A stretch of DNA of 64,000 bases from Spirochaetota bacterium (GTDB taxonomy: Bacteria > Spirochaetota > Spirochaetia > Treponematales > UBA12059). A program made the position numbers and the translations under genes. This document shows positions 34,141 through 43,885 of the stretch, piece by piece (the stretch's first letter is position 1; each line of letters opens with the position of its first letter). The stretch covers positions 62,001 through 126,000 of the forward strand of contig JAPLSN010000012.1 in the NCBI GenBank assembly GCA_026398615.1, given 5' to 3'. A model generated the notes under the pieces. That model was not told the origin of the DNA. It ran no database searches and saw only the letters and a program-made list of their open reading frames with translations.

Positions 34141-36096
34141 ATGAGCGCCTATGCCCAGGTGGCGTTCGACATTCCCGTCGACCGCGTCTTCACCTACCGC
34201 GTCGACCCGGGGACGGAGGTTCGCGTCGGGGTGCGCGTGGAAGCCCCCTTCGGCCGACGCGAGCTGACCGGCTTCGTGACGGGCCTGGCCGATTCGACCG
34301 ACGTGCCGGAAGCGGGCGTCAAGACCATCCGTCGCGTCGTGGACGCAGAGCCGCTCTTCGACGAGGGTACGATATCCTTGGCCAGGTGGGTCGCCGGGAT
34401 GTATTTCTGCGCTTTCGGGGAAGCGCTCTCGGCCATGCTGCCCACCGGCCGCCGCGAGATCGAGGCGCCTGCACTGCCGCTGGACGACGAACCCCCGGGC
34501 AGCACTCCCCTCGAGCTGTCGGACGAACAGCGGAAGGCCATGGAGCGCGTCCTGTCGGCGCCGGACGGCACGCGATACCTGTTCGGCATGACTGGATCCG
34601 GCAAGACCGAAGTCTTTCTCCAGGTGGCCGAAGCCACTCTGGCCGAGGGGCGCGGCGTCATCTACCTGGTGCCCGAGATAGCCCTGACCCGCCAGGTCAC
34701 GGAGGCCGTGACACGGCGCTTCGGGAGCAGGTGCGCCATCATCCATTCGCGCCTCACCCCGTCACAGAAGCTTTCGGAATGGCGGCGCATCCTCCGCGGA
34801 GAGGCCGACGTCGTGGTCGGCGCGCGCAGCGCGATCTTCGCCCCCGTGCGGAACCTGGGCCTCGTCGTTCTCGACGAGGAGCACGAGGGAACCTACAAGG
34901 CCGGTTCGTCCCCGCGCTACCATGCGAGGCAGGTGGCCATGCGCCGTTGCACGGAAGCGAAGGCTCGGCTTCTCATGGGATCGGCGACGCCCTCGGCGGA
35001 GTCCTTCCTGCTCATGCGCGATGGCCGCATCGAACGCCTCGACCTGACGAAGCGCCTTGCCGGCGGCAAGCTCCCGGAGATCGAGGTCGTCGACATGAAG
35101 CAGGAAGGCGGCGCCATCTCCCGAAGGCTGGCCGAAGCCATGCGTGCGGCTAAGGACGCCGGGGGGCAGACCGTCCTTTTCCTGAACCGCCGGGGTTTTT
35201 CCTTCTTTTTCCGCTGCGGAAGCTGCGGGGCCGAGCTCACGTGCCGGCACTGCTCCGTTCCCCTGACCTTCCACAAGGAGCGGGGACGGGTCGTCTGCCA
35301 TTATTGCGGCTATTCCGCGCCGCCCCCCTCGGCCTGCCCGGAATGCGGATCGCTCGATGTCGGATGGGCCGGCTTCGGCACCGAGCGGGTGGAGGAGGAC
35401 GTCGCGAGGCTTTTCCCCGACATGACGGTGGCCAGGCTGGACGCCGATTCGGCGGCGAAAAGGGGCGCCCTCGAGACGATCCTGGACGATTTCCGGGCCG
35501 GGCGCGTCGATGTGCTGCTCGGAACGCAGATGGTCGCCAAGGGGCTCAACTTTCCGGGAGTCAAGCTCGTCGGCGTGGTGCTCGCCGATACGAGCCTCAA
35601 CCTGCCGGATTTCCGGGCGGCGGAACGGACTTTTTCCCTCGTGACCCAGGTGGCGGGCCGGGCCGGACGCTTTACGCCCGACGGACGGGTGATCGTGCAG
35701 ACCTTCAGGCCCCGCAGCCCGGTGGTCCGCTTCGCCGCCGCCCACGATATCGAGGGCTTTTACGCCTCCGAGCTGGCAGCGAGGGAGGAACTCGGCTTTC
35801 CGCCCTTCGCCCGACTGGTCCGGATCGTGTTCCGTTCCAAGGACGGCGCCAGGGCGGTGGAAGCGTCGAAAGCCTTCGCAGAGGCGGCCGCCGCGTTCGC
35901 GCCCGCGGGAACCGAGGTCCTCGGGCCGGCGGAATGCCCGATCGGGATGGTGGCGGGCAACACCCGAATGCAGGTAGTGCTCAGGTCCGTCGACCCCAAC
36001 GGCGCCAGGACCGCCGTCAGGGACGCCATCGCTCGCTTCCTCGTTCCAGCGAACGTCCATGTCGAGATCGATCCCGATCCCGTGAGCCTTATGTAG
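34141..36096 (+). CDS. priA: Primosomal protein N' (PriA helicase)
   Basis: GMTGSGKTEVFLQV, VLDEEHEGTYK, zinc-binding cysteines CGSCGAELTCRHC, LLGTQMVAKGLNFPGVKLVGVV. Confidence 0.96.
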   Translation: MSAYAQVAFDIPVDRVFTYRVDPGTEVRVGVRVEAPFGRRELTGFVTGLADSTDVPEAGVKTIRRVVDAEPLFDEGTISLARWVAGMYFCAFGEALSAMLPTGRREIEAPALPLDDEPPGSTPLELSDEQRKAMERVLSAPDGTRYLFGMTGSGKTEVFLQVAEATLAEGRGVIYLVPEIALTRQVTEAVTRRFGSRCAIIHSRLTPSQKLSEWRRILRGEADVVVGARSAIFAPVRNLGLVVLDEEHEGTYKAGSSPRYHARQVAMRRCTEAKARLLMGSATPSAESFLLMRDGRIERLDLTKRLAGGKLPEIEVVDMKQEGGAISRRLAEAMRAAKDAGGQTVLFLNRRGFSFFFRCGSCGAELTCRHCSVPLTFHKERGRVVCHYCGYSAPPPSACPECGSLDVGWAGFGTERVEEDVARLFPDMTVARLDADSAAKRGALETILDDFRAGRVDVLLGTQMVAKGLNFPGVKLVGVVLADTSLNLPDFRAAERTFSLVTQVAGRAGRFTPDGRVIVQTFRPRSPVVRFAAAHDIEGFYASELAAREELGFPPFARLVRIVFRSKDGARAVEASKAFAEAAAAFAPAGTEVLGPAECPIGMVAGNTRMQVVLRSVDPNGARTAVRDAIARFLVPANVHVEIDPDPVSLM

Positions 36097-36163
36097 CGAG
36101 GGAGAATCCTCGCTACGTAAGGCTGGGCCTTATGTAGCGAGGGAGAATCCTCGCCGCATCAGG
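36087..36163. repeat. Tandem pair of palindromic units at priA 3' end
   Basis: CCTTATGTAGCGAGGGAGAATCCTCGCTACGTAAGG followed by CCTTATGTAGCGAGGGAGAATCCTCGCCGCATCAGG; the priA stop codon lies in unit 1. Confidence 0.8.
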
Positions 36164-36295
36164 CTGAAACCACGGGCGGGCGCCGATGCCCTCCGTATTG
36201 CCTCTTGCATATCCATGGCACTGCGATACAATAGCAATGTCACCGTTCAGCGCGCTTGAGCGCGCCAGGGTAAACATAGCCATTGGAGGATTTTG

Positions 36296-36853
36296 ATGAA
36301 AAAGTTCCTGATCGTTCTCATCGCCGTCGCGCTTGCCGCGACGCTCTTCGTTTCCTGCGAATCCCTCGCCCGGGGCGCCCTCGAAGGCGCGGTAGGGGCG
36401 GCTGCCGGCGGCGTTCCCGCGGCCGGTTCGGCCGCGGCGGCCAGCTCGTCAGTGGCGGCCGTGGACTTCCAGTCCGCCGACATCCTGTGCGGCGACGGCG
36501 TCGGATCCATGTTCGATTCCCCCTGGGGCGTCGCCCGCGTCCTGACTCCCGCGTCGACGGCCAGCAAAAACCAGGCCGAGGTGCTCTGGGTCAACAATGG
36601 CGCCAAGGAATGGGTCAACTACGTCATCACGAGCCGCAAGGCCACCAAGGCCGACATGGTTGTCGGTGCACCAGTCTTCGTGAATACCTATATCGGGGAG
36701 AGCACCAAGAGCGATGCCGACACCTACCGGAAGGGCAGCTGGTGGCTCCGCACCGTGACCAGCGCCGACAACCTCTTCAAGGGCCTCGTAGAAGCCAACG
36801 GCGACTTCTTCACCGTGGACTTCTGCCGCGTTCCGATCGATCCCGTCAAGTAA
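36296..36853 (+). CDS. Lipoprotein of unknown function
   Basis: Signal MKKFLIVLIAVALAATLFVSCES. Confidence 0.6.
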   Translation: MKKFLIVLIAVALAATLFVSCESLARGALEGAVGAAAGGVPAAGSAAAASSSVAAVDFQSADILCGDGVGSMFDSPWGVARVLTPASTASKNQAEVLWVNNGAKEWVNYVITSRKATKADMVVGAPVFVNTYIGESTKSDADTYRKGSWWLRTVTSADNLFKGLVEANGDFFTVDFCRVPIDPVK

Positions 36854-36873
36854 GCACGACCAGGACCTTGCCG

Positions 36874-36910
36874 GAAAGCCGCTCCCGTCCGTCGACGGAG
36901 GGCGGCTTTC
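36874..36910 (+). terminator. Hairpin terminator
   Basis: GAAAGCCGC...GCGGCTTTC stem after lipoprotein gene. Confidence 0.55.
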
Positions 36911-37009
36911 GTCGTTCCGTGCCGCCCGGCTTGCTGTTCCGCCCTCCCTGTTGTAGTATCATTCTCCGCGGTCCGGCGCCGCGACCCCTACTGTGCATTC
37001 GGAGGCCCC

Positions 37010-37681
37010 ATGCTCCCGCGAACCGTCTTGATCCTGTCGTTCCTCTTGTTTACAGCCGCCGCCGTCTTAGGGCAGGCGGGCCACGCGGACGCCCTCGAGC
37101 TCTACCGCAGCGGCCGCGAGCTCCAGCTGGCCGGAAGGAACCAGGAAGCCGAAACCGCCTACCGGAACGCCATCGCGGTCTGCGACCAGGAACTGGCGCA
37201 GGACCCGGCAGGCATGGAATCCTTCGTCGTGAAATCCTGGTGCCTCTTCCGCCTTCGGCGTTACCAGGATGTGATCGACGTCGGCACCAGGGCCACCGCC
37301 GTCAGGTTCGACGCGCGCGTCGTCGAAACCATGGGCGAAGCCTGGTTCTACCTCGGGAAGTACGACGCGGCGCTGAAATCCCTCCAGAAGTACATCGAAA
37401 ACTCCGGCGAGTTTGCCGACCGGGTGTCCACAGCCTATTTTTTCATGGGCGAGATCTACCAAGTCCACAAGCGATACGAGCACGCCGACATTTCGTACAG
37501 CTTGGCGGTGAACCGGGAGCCCACCATCGCGCTGTGGTGGATCAGGTACGGCGTCGCGATGGAATCGCTCGGGCAATGGCAGCGCGCAAACGACTACTAC
37601 GGCCGCGCCCTCAAGCTCGCGCCCTCGTCCGTGGACGCGCTCTCCGGCCAGCAGCGCGCCAAGGCGAAACTGGGCGGTTGA
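37010..37681 (+). CDS. Exported TPR-repeat protein
   Basis: Signal-like N-terminus; TPR-like repeats (ALKSLQKYIEN..., ADISYSLAVNREPT). Confidence 0.7.
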   Translation: MLPRTVLILSFLLFTAAAVLGQAGHADALELYRSGRELQLAGRNQEAETAYRNAIAVCDQELAQDPAGMESFVVKSWCLFRLRRYQDVIDVGTRATAVRFDARVVETMGEAWFYLGKYDAALKSLQKYIENSGEFADRVSTAYFFMGEIYQVHKRYEHADISYSLAVNREPTIALWWIRYGVAMESLGQWQRANDYYGRALKLAPSSVDALSGQQRAKAKLGG

Positions 37682-37732
37682 CGGCGTTTTCATTTGCCCG
37701 TGCGCCCGTCAGCGATTAGAATACGTTGGATC

Positions 37733-38122
37733 ATGGGCGTGCTCTTCAACGTCGAGTTCCTTCCCCTCCGCGAAAACGCCTTCGACGAAAGCGATGTTTC
37801 CAGCTACGCGGTCAAGCTGTCGGTGCGCGGCTCCATCAGCATGGAGAATTCCCCGGAGATCGACATGCTCATCAAGACCCTGTGCGACGGAAGGGTCCGC
37901 AAATTCATCCTCAACCTCGAGCACCTTTCCTACATCGATTCCACCGGCATCGGGTCCATCATCAGGGCGAAGAAGAACCTCGCTTCCCTATCGGGCGACA
38001 TCGTGCTTCTCAACGTCCCGCCCAAGATCAAGGAAGCGTTCGATCTCGTCAACCTCAATGATTTCATGACCTCCTGCTATTCTGAACGGAAAGCCCTGGA
38101 GCACCTGGCTGACCAGGCTTGA
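37733..38122 (+). CDS. STAS-domain anti-sigma factor antagonist
   Basis: KFILNLEHLSYIDSTGIGSIIRAKKNL...LLNVPPKIKEAFDLVNLNDFM. Confidence 0.85.
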   Translation: MGVLFNVEFLPLRENAFDESDVSSYAVKLSVRGSISMENSPEIDMLIKTLCDGRVRKFILNLEHLSYIDSTGIGSIIRAKKNLASLSGDIVLLNVPPKIKEAFDLVNLNDFMTSCYSERKALEHLADQA

Positions 38123-38495
38123 TTTCCCGCGGGAGTACCGGCTGGCATCGGTGGAATGGGATCGGCGCGACCGGGATGATGTGCGGCGACGGGGCGGGTC
38201 CACGGGACGGGACGGACGGGGCCGGGTTCTTTCTCCGATACGCCGCGCCGTTCCGGTCGAGACCCGTCGGCAGTCGCCGCAGTTTCCAGGCTGGGCCCGG
38301 CGTTTCTCCCTTTTCCCTCGTCACTCGAAGATCGTTTGCTTCAGCCATCCTTGCCCTTTCCATTCCTTCCTTACCTTCCTTCCTTCTTCTCCTGTTCCTT
38401 CGTGTCCTTCGCTCCCTTAGTGATCTTCGTGGTTCCACCTCCGTGCCTCCTCTTCTCTGTGGCAAATTCTTCCACTGACCGTCTATACTGCTCTC

Positions 38496-39521
38496 ATGGA
38501 ATCCATGTTGGCCCGTTTGACGGGCGCGAACCACGCGAAAGCTTTCGCAGGTCGGGATGCGGTTCTGGCGGCCGCATGCACGGAAAACAGCCGGGGCATC
38601 CGGACCCGGGAGGAATATCGAGCTTGGCTGCGCGAACGGACCGTGATCGTGACGATGCTGGCAGGCGCGGGAACCCGCTGGGTGCGCTCTCTCAAGGAAG
38701 CGGTCGCACGCGGGGAGGATACCGGCTTCGATCCCCGGAAACCGCGCGGCCTCTTTCCCGTCAGGAACCTGCTCGGGCGGGGGCCGAACCGGATCCCGAT
38801 CGCGGCGTACTCGCTGGACGCGGGGATGGAACTCGGCGACCGGCTCGTGATCGTGCGGGGATATGAGGAAGAAATCCGCTCTTCCGTGCTCGACCCGCTC
38901 GGGTACGACCCGGGGAGCGTCCGTTTCGCCACCCAGGAAGTCGTGAACGGGAAACCGCTCGGCCACGGAGACGCCGCCCGCCAGACGGAAAACCGTTGGT
39001 CGGCGTACGAGTACGTCGTGGTGAATTTCGGCGGCGACGCGTCGAACCCGCGGACCATGTTCGACACCCTGGCGGTCTTCGACGCCCTCGTGTCCTCGGG
39101 CGAGCCGGTAGCCATGATGATGCCCGCCGCCCTCTTCGACGCGCCAGCTTACCCGATCGAGCTGGACACCCGCGGCCGGCCGACCGCTTTCGGGCACGCC
39201 AAGCTCCACGGGGGCGGTGCCGCCTCCGGCCCGGGCTACGCGAACGTGGGCGTGCGGATGTACCGGGCCGCCGCCCTGCTTGCGGTCGTCGAACGCATCG
39301 CCTCGGCCTGGTACGAACCCGGCGTCGGCTACTCGATCCCGGAAAACGATCCCGCCGGGCGCGAGTTCGCGCTCGACAACGTGGACGCCGAGCTGGCCGC
39401 GTCGGGCCTGGCGCGGATACTCCCGATCGCCCTGCCCGAAGAGCTCACTCCCGTGAAATCCCTCGAAGACCTGCCCCGGTTCGGGGCGGCCATAGAAAAG
39501 GTGCGGGCCGATCCTCACTGA
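38496..39521 (+). CDS. Nucleotidyltransferase-like (GT-A/sugar-phosphate NTase-like) protein
   Basis: MLAGAGTRWVRSL glycine-rich loop near N-terminus; no family identified. Confidence 0.45.
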   Translation: MESMLARLTGANHAKAFAGRDAVLAAACTENSRGIRTREEYRAWLRERTVIVTMLAGAGTRWVRSLKEAVARGEDTGFDPRKPRGLFPVRNLLGRGPNRIPIAAYSLDAGMELGDRLVIVRGYEEEIRSSVLDPLGYDPGSVRFATQEVVNGKPLGHGDAARQTENRWSAYEYVVVNFGGDASNPRTMFDTLAVFDALVSSGEPVAMMMPAALFDAPAYPIELDTRGRPTAFGHAKLHGGGAASGPGYANVGVRMYRAAALLAVVERIASAWYEPGVGYSIPENDPAGREFALDNVDAELAASGLARILPIALPEELTPVKSLEDLPRFGAAIEKVRADPH

Positions 39522-39612
39522 AGGGGATTTCGGAGGCCTTCGTCGACCCCGCGCGGGAACCCGCGAAAACCCGCGAAAATCCAGAACGCCGTATGGCCGC
39601 GGCGAGGAGTAC

Positions 39613-41094
39613 ATGATGGCGAGATCGGTGGACAGGTCCAGGGTCATATTCGGGAACGAGATCGCGAAACCGGTCGTTCGAACCGCCGAGCGGAAGAAGC
39701 GCGCATGGCTGAAGCGTTTCGGCGACGACGCCAATGCCGATTACCCGCTCGCCGCGACGCTCAACCCCGTGCTCGGGAAGCGCTTCGGGCTGCGGAATGT
39801 CATTTCCGGCGATCCCTCCGTGGAAGGCCACGAGCCGATCAACGCGGAACGAGGGCTCGTCATCGGGTGCATCCGGATGGGCTACGGCCACTATCGCCCC
39901 GCCCTCGCGATCGCGAGCGCGGCCAAGGCGCGCGGCCTCATCCCCTACTGGTTCGACTTTCTCTCCTTCGGCGAGACGACCGGGGCCAAGGTCATACGCT
40001 CGCTGGGTGAGCTCCATTCGCTCGGGAGCCGCCTGTCGCGGAAATTCCCGCTCTTCGACAAGCTCTACTGGGAACCGCTCAATTCGCAAGGGTTCAAGAA
40101 GCTCTCGTTCAACTCCGGCGACCAGAAGGTTTCCGAACTCATGACGCCCATCTTCCGCAACCTGGACAAGTCCATGCCTTTCGTCGGCACCCATCCGTGG
40201 AATTCGCAGGCGGCCGTCCACGCCGGGATGAAGAGCGTCGTCAACATGATCGTCGACAACTGGCCCATGGCCCTGCACCTGGCCGAAGGGTCCATCCACA
40301 CGGTCCAGGGACCGGCGAGCTGGATGGGATACCGCATGCTGCGGGAATTCGCGGGCGCGAAGACCGCCTTGCGCATGATGCCCCCGGGCAGCCTCAAGCT
40401 CACGGGTCATATCGTGGACCACGAGCTCGTCGCCAACATCACGCCGGATTGCGAGCGCCGCGTAGCCCGGGTGAACGGCGGGAAGGCGCGCAGGCTCCTC
40501 CTCTCCGTCGGCGGAGCGGGTGCCCAGGGCGAAATCCTCGCCGGGATCATCAAGGGGCTCCTGCAGGAGATCGAATCCGGGAAGATCGTCCTCTTCATCA
40601 ACGTCGGCGACCACCTGAAGGCATGGGAAAAGCTGGTGCGCGACGTCCCCGCCCTCGAATGGGCGGTGAAGCATTTCGGCGACTGGAACACCACGTCGGA
40701 GTTCTGCGAAAAAGGCCTGTCGGGCGACGTTTCCGGCGTCCACGCATTCTACGACGCCGACGTGTTCGCCGCCGTCTACACGACCAACCTGCTCATGCGC
40801 TGTTCGGATGTACTGGTCACCAAGCCGGGCGAGCTGTCCTTCTACCCGATACCCAAGCTCTTCATCCGGCGCATCGGGGGGTACGAGGCCTGGGGCGCCA
40901 TCAGGAGCGCCGAACTCGGCGACGGCAGCATCGAGTGCGGCACGGAACCCCTCGTTTCCCAGGCTCTCGAACTGCTCTTCCGCGAGGACGAACTCATTCC
41001 CATGATGTGCGACGCGATCGCCAGGCAGTCGTCCATCGGCGTCTACGACGGTGCGTACCGCGTGGTCGGCCTGGCCACCGGCAAGGAGCGTTGA
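39613..41094 (+). CDS. Putative glycosyltransferase-like protein (GT-B/MGDG synthase-like)
   Basis: RGLVIGCIRMGYGHYRPALAIASAA, LLMRCSDVLVTKPGELSFYPIPKLFI pattern. Confidence 0.45.
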   Translation: MMARSVDRSRVIFGNEIAKPVVRTAERKKRAWLKRFGDDANADYPLAATLNPVLGKRFGLRNVISGDPSVEGHEPINAERGLVIGCIRMGYGHYRPALAIASAAKARGLIPYWFDFLSFGETTGAKVIRSLGELHSLGSRLSRKFPLFDKLYWEPLNSQGFKKLSFNSGDQKVSELMTPIFRNLDKSMPFVGTHPWNSQAAVHAGMKSVVNMIVDNWPMALHLAEGSIHTVQGPASWMGYRMLREFAGAKTALRMMPPGSLKLTGHIVDHELVANITPDCERRVARVNGGKARRLLLSVGGAGAQGEILAGIIKGLLQEIESGKIVLFINVGDHLKAWEKLVRDVPALEWAVKHFGDWNTTSEFCEKGLSGDVSGVHAFYDADVFAAVYTTNLLMRCSDVLVTKPGELSFYPIPKLFIRRIGGYEAWGAIRSAELGDGSIECGTEPLVSQALELLFREDELIPMMCDAIARQSSIGVYDGAYRVVGLATGKER

Positions 41095-41110
41095 GTCCCG
41101 GGGGATCGGT

Positions 41111-43270
41111 TTACTTTCGGACGAGAAGGACGAGGGTGAGGTCGTCGGTGATGGGGTTTCCTGCCACGAAGGTCTTGAAATCGCTGTAGATGTCGTCGAG
41201 TGTTTCGCGCGCGGCAGTTCCGGTTGACGACCCGAACGAGGCCAGCAGGCGCTCCATGCCGTAGCGTCCGCCGCGGCCGTGGGTTTCGATGATGCAGTCG
41301 GTATAGACGAGCAGCGCGTCGCCCGGCTCCATGGCGAAGCGCATGGCCTTCAATCTCGTTTCAAGCCCCTCGCGGCCCAAGGGCGGACCCTTGAAATCCC
41401 CGATGTCCGCCGGCGTCACGATGGCCGGCGCGTTCGAGCCCCGTTTCCTGAGGATGATGTCCGTATGGGCCGCGTTCAGGTATTCGATGTCGGCGTTCCG
41501 GAGCCGGATCAGGGCGGCGGTCAGGTAGTTGTCCACCGAGGTGAGTTCCTTCACGAGTTCGGAATTGACGGCGGTGAGGATGTCGCCGAGACTGCCCTTC
41601 GATCCTGCGGCGAAGCTGCGGTAAAAAATCGAACGCGTCAGGACGGTGATGAGTCCGGAAGCGATGCCGTGACCGGAAACGTCGCCGACCAGGAGACCGT
41701 CCAGCCTGTCCCCCGAGACGTAGAAATCGTAGAGATCGCCCGATACTCCCGACGCGGGGCGGAATTCGAAGGCGATATCCCAGCCCTTCACGGCGGGCGG
41801 CTTCTGCGGGAAGAAGCCGCGCTGCACCGATACGGCCATGTTCATGTCCCGCTCCGCGGCGGCCATGGCGTCGATCAGCCTGCGGTTGCCCGCGGAGAAA
41901 TCGTTGTTGAGGCGTTTCTGGTTCTCCGTGGCCTGGGTGAGCTCGTGCGTACGCTCATCGACCTTCCTCCCGAGGGACGCGTTGAGGTTCTCGGCTTCGC
42001 CCCACATTCCCATGAAGTCGAAGGCCAGGATGCCGGCCGTGCCGATGACGAGCACGAGATAGGCATACTTGGCATACGTGGGAATCCCGCCGCCGTTCAC
42101 GATGAGGGAGTCCGTGACGAGGGTGGCGGCGAGTACGGCGACCGCAAACAGCAGCTGGCCGGCGGGATTCTGGACCGTCGCCTGCCAGAAGGATCCGGCG
42201 ACCCGGAACGGGAAGAAACCTTTCGCCTCGTTCAGCCGCGACGTGAAGGTCCTGGACATCGGTGCGAGGAACACGGAAAACACCAGGTGGAAGGCAGCCG
42301 GCACCGACACCGCCAGGAACGCGTACAGGAGGATTTCCTGCCTGAGGAAGAGCGCGGGCAATGTCAGGATCGCCGCGGCGACGAGGTAGCCCCGGGCAAA
42401 GCGGGAAACTCTCCCGCTGATGGTAAACTCGAAGAACCAGGTGATGATCGGGACGACGAGGAAGAGCGACGCGTACTCGACGATCATGACGAATCCCGTG
42501 TGCTGGACGAGGGAGACGATCGTGTGGGTGCGGGAGAGCAGGTACAGCGAGAGCATCAACGTGCCCTCGCCGTAGTAAAGGTACGATTTGACGCGGGGCC
42601 TGAGGAACCAGAGTATCCCGTGGTAAAGGGCGAAGAAGAAGTAGATGCCGATGAGCATGAGGTCGACGTATTCCGAATTGCGCGTCGACAGCAGTTCGTA
42701 GCGGCCGATGAGGTAGGGTCCGTTGAGGCCTAGCCCCGTGCGGTCGTCGGTGGGATCGCCGACGATGCGTATGCCGAGAATGTTGCGGCCGGCCTTGAGA
42801 TAGCGCTTGTCGATCGCCACGAGCTCGCCGCGGATGGACCGTTCGCGCGTGATGTTGCCCTTGCTGTCGAGGAACAGTTCGGAGCGGATCAGGCGGCCGT
42901 TGAGGTAGACTTCCCAGTTGTTCCCGACGTGCGCGAAGTACACCGCCGGATCGGAGGCGTTCAGGAGTATGAGATCGGCCTCGAAGGGGATGAGCAGGGT
43001 CACCTGCAACGGTTTTTTCCTGAACGGGTCGGCCGGGCTCCACGGCGGCAATCCGGGCAGGCCCATTTCCCTCACGAGCAGGGTGCGCTTTCCCATCGTC
43101 GGGTTCAGGGTGGTCCAGCCGGGTTCCCCGGCCTCGGGCAGATGGTCGAGATGGCCCTCTGCAAAACCTTCGTACGCCCAGATATTGCTCATCGTCAGAT
43201 CGATCTGATCCGCGAAGCTGCGGGCGGCGCATGCGATGAGGGCTGCCAGGAGGAAGGAGCTACGCTTCAT
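41111..43270 (-). CDS. Membrane 7TM sensor with SpoIIE/PP2C-type phosphatase domain
   Basis: Signal, 7TM region, FRPASGVSGDLYDFYVSGDRLDGLLVGDVSGHGIASGLI. Confidence 0.88.
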   Translation of the reverse strand: MKRSSFLLAALIACAARSFADQIDLTMSNIWAYEGFAEGHLDHLPEAGEPGWTTLNPTMGKRTLLVREMGLPGLPPWSPADPFRKKPLQVTLLIPFEADLILLNASDPAVYFAHVGNNWEVYLNGRLIRSELFLDSKGNITRERSIRGELVAIDKRYLKAGRNILGIRIVGDPTDDRTGLGLNGPYLIGRYELLSTRNSEYVDLMLIGIYFFFALYHGILWFLRPRVKSYLYYGEGTLMLSLYLLSRTHTIVSLVQHTGFVMIVEYASLFLVVPIITWFFEFTISGRVSRFARGYLVAAAILTLPALFLRQEILLYAFLAVSVPAAFHLVFSVFLAPMSRTFTSRLNEAKGFFPFRVAGSFWQATVQNPAGQLLFAVAVLAATLVTDSLIVNGGGIPTYAKYAYLVLVIGTAGILAFDFMGMWGEAENLNASLGRKVDERTHELTQATENQKRLNNDFSAGNRRLIDAMAAAERDMNMAVSVQRGFFPQKPPAVKGWDIAFEFRPASGVSGDLYDFYVSGDRLDGLLVGDVSGHGIASGLITVLTRSIFYRSFAAGSKGSLGDILTAVNSELVKELTSVDNYLTAALIRLRNADIEYLNAAHTDIILRKRGSNAPAIVTPADIGDFKGPPLGREGLETRLKAMRFAMEPGDALLVYTDCIIETHGRGGRYGMERLLASFGSSTGTAARETLDDIYSDFKTFVAGNPITDDLTLVLLVRK

Positions 43271-43404
43271 GATCGTACCTATCGTATGCGGAAAGCCGCG
43301 CGAGGTCAATTGCATAGTGCCGGACGCCAACCGTCGTTCCCCCGTCCCGGTATTCGCAAGTATTGACATTTTCCCTCGTTTGACGTAAATTCTCCTCGAG
43401 ACGG

Positions 43405-43477
43405 CGCAGGGTAGAGCAGTTGGCAGCTCGTCGGGCTCATAACCCGGAGGTCGTAGGTTCGAGTCCTACCCCTGCTA
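43405..43477 (+). tRNA. Initiator tRNA-Met (CAT)
   Basis: Cloverleaf fits: acceptor CGCAGGG/CCCTGCT with unpaired 1:72 (C1 x U72), GGG/CCC anticodon stem TCGGGCTCATAACCCGG, T-arm GTAGGTTCGAGTCCTAC. Confidence 0.95.
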
Positions 43478-43478
43478 G

Positions 43479-43520
43479 AATAGGACACCGGCTACCGAAA
43501 GGTAGTCGGTGTCCTATTTT
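43479..43520 (+). terminator. Strong hairpin immediately after tRNA
   Basis: AATAGGACACCGGCTACC-GAAA-GGTAGTCGGTGTCCTATTTT. Confidence 0.85.
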
Positions 43521-43526
43521 AAAGGA

Positions 43527-43547
43527 AGCAGGGGTAGGACTCGAACC
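43527..43547 (-). repeat. Inverted 21-nt copy of tRNA 3' end
   Basis: AGCAGGGGTAGGACTCGAACC is the exact reverse complement of 43456-43476. Confidence 0.9.
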
Positions 43548-43659
43548 CGGGCGATCGCCAGCGAGGGTGAGCGCGCAGGACGACATGGTTCAGAGGGTGA
43601 AATCGCCGACTACGTGGTCCATACTGTCAACAGCATGAGGGGAACGGCCCCATGTCTCT

Positions 43660-43870
43660 GTGCAGGTCGGCAACCCCGGCAGCGTGGATTCCATCGACGG
43701 CTCGCGCGACGGCGGCCGGCCTCGTCGATCGCGTGCGGAAAGGGTTCTTCGCCAAGGACCAGACCGTCCTGTTCTGGCACGCCGGCGGACAGCCGGCCCT
43801 GTTCGCTGACCGCTACGGCGACGGGTGGCAAACGCAGCGGTCGGGCTTGCGCCGGGGAGACCCGGACTGA
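43660..43870 (+). pseudogene. C-terminal remnant of D-cysteine desulfhydrase/ACC deaminase-like PLP enzyme
   Basis: STARATAAGLVDRVRKGFFAKDQTVLFWHAGGQPALFADRYGD resembles the family C-terminus (DPVYTGKAMAGLIDLxRKGxF..VLFxHTGG.PALF). Confidence 0.6.
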
Positions 43871-43885
43871 GGGAAAGGAGCGATC

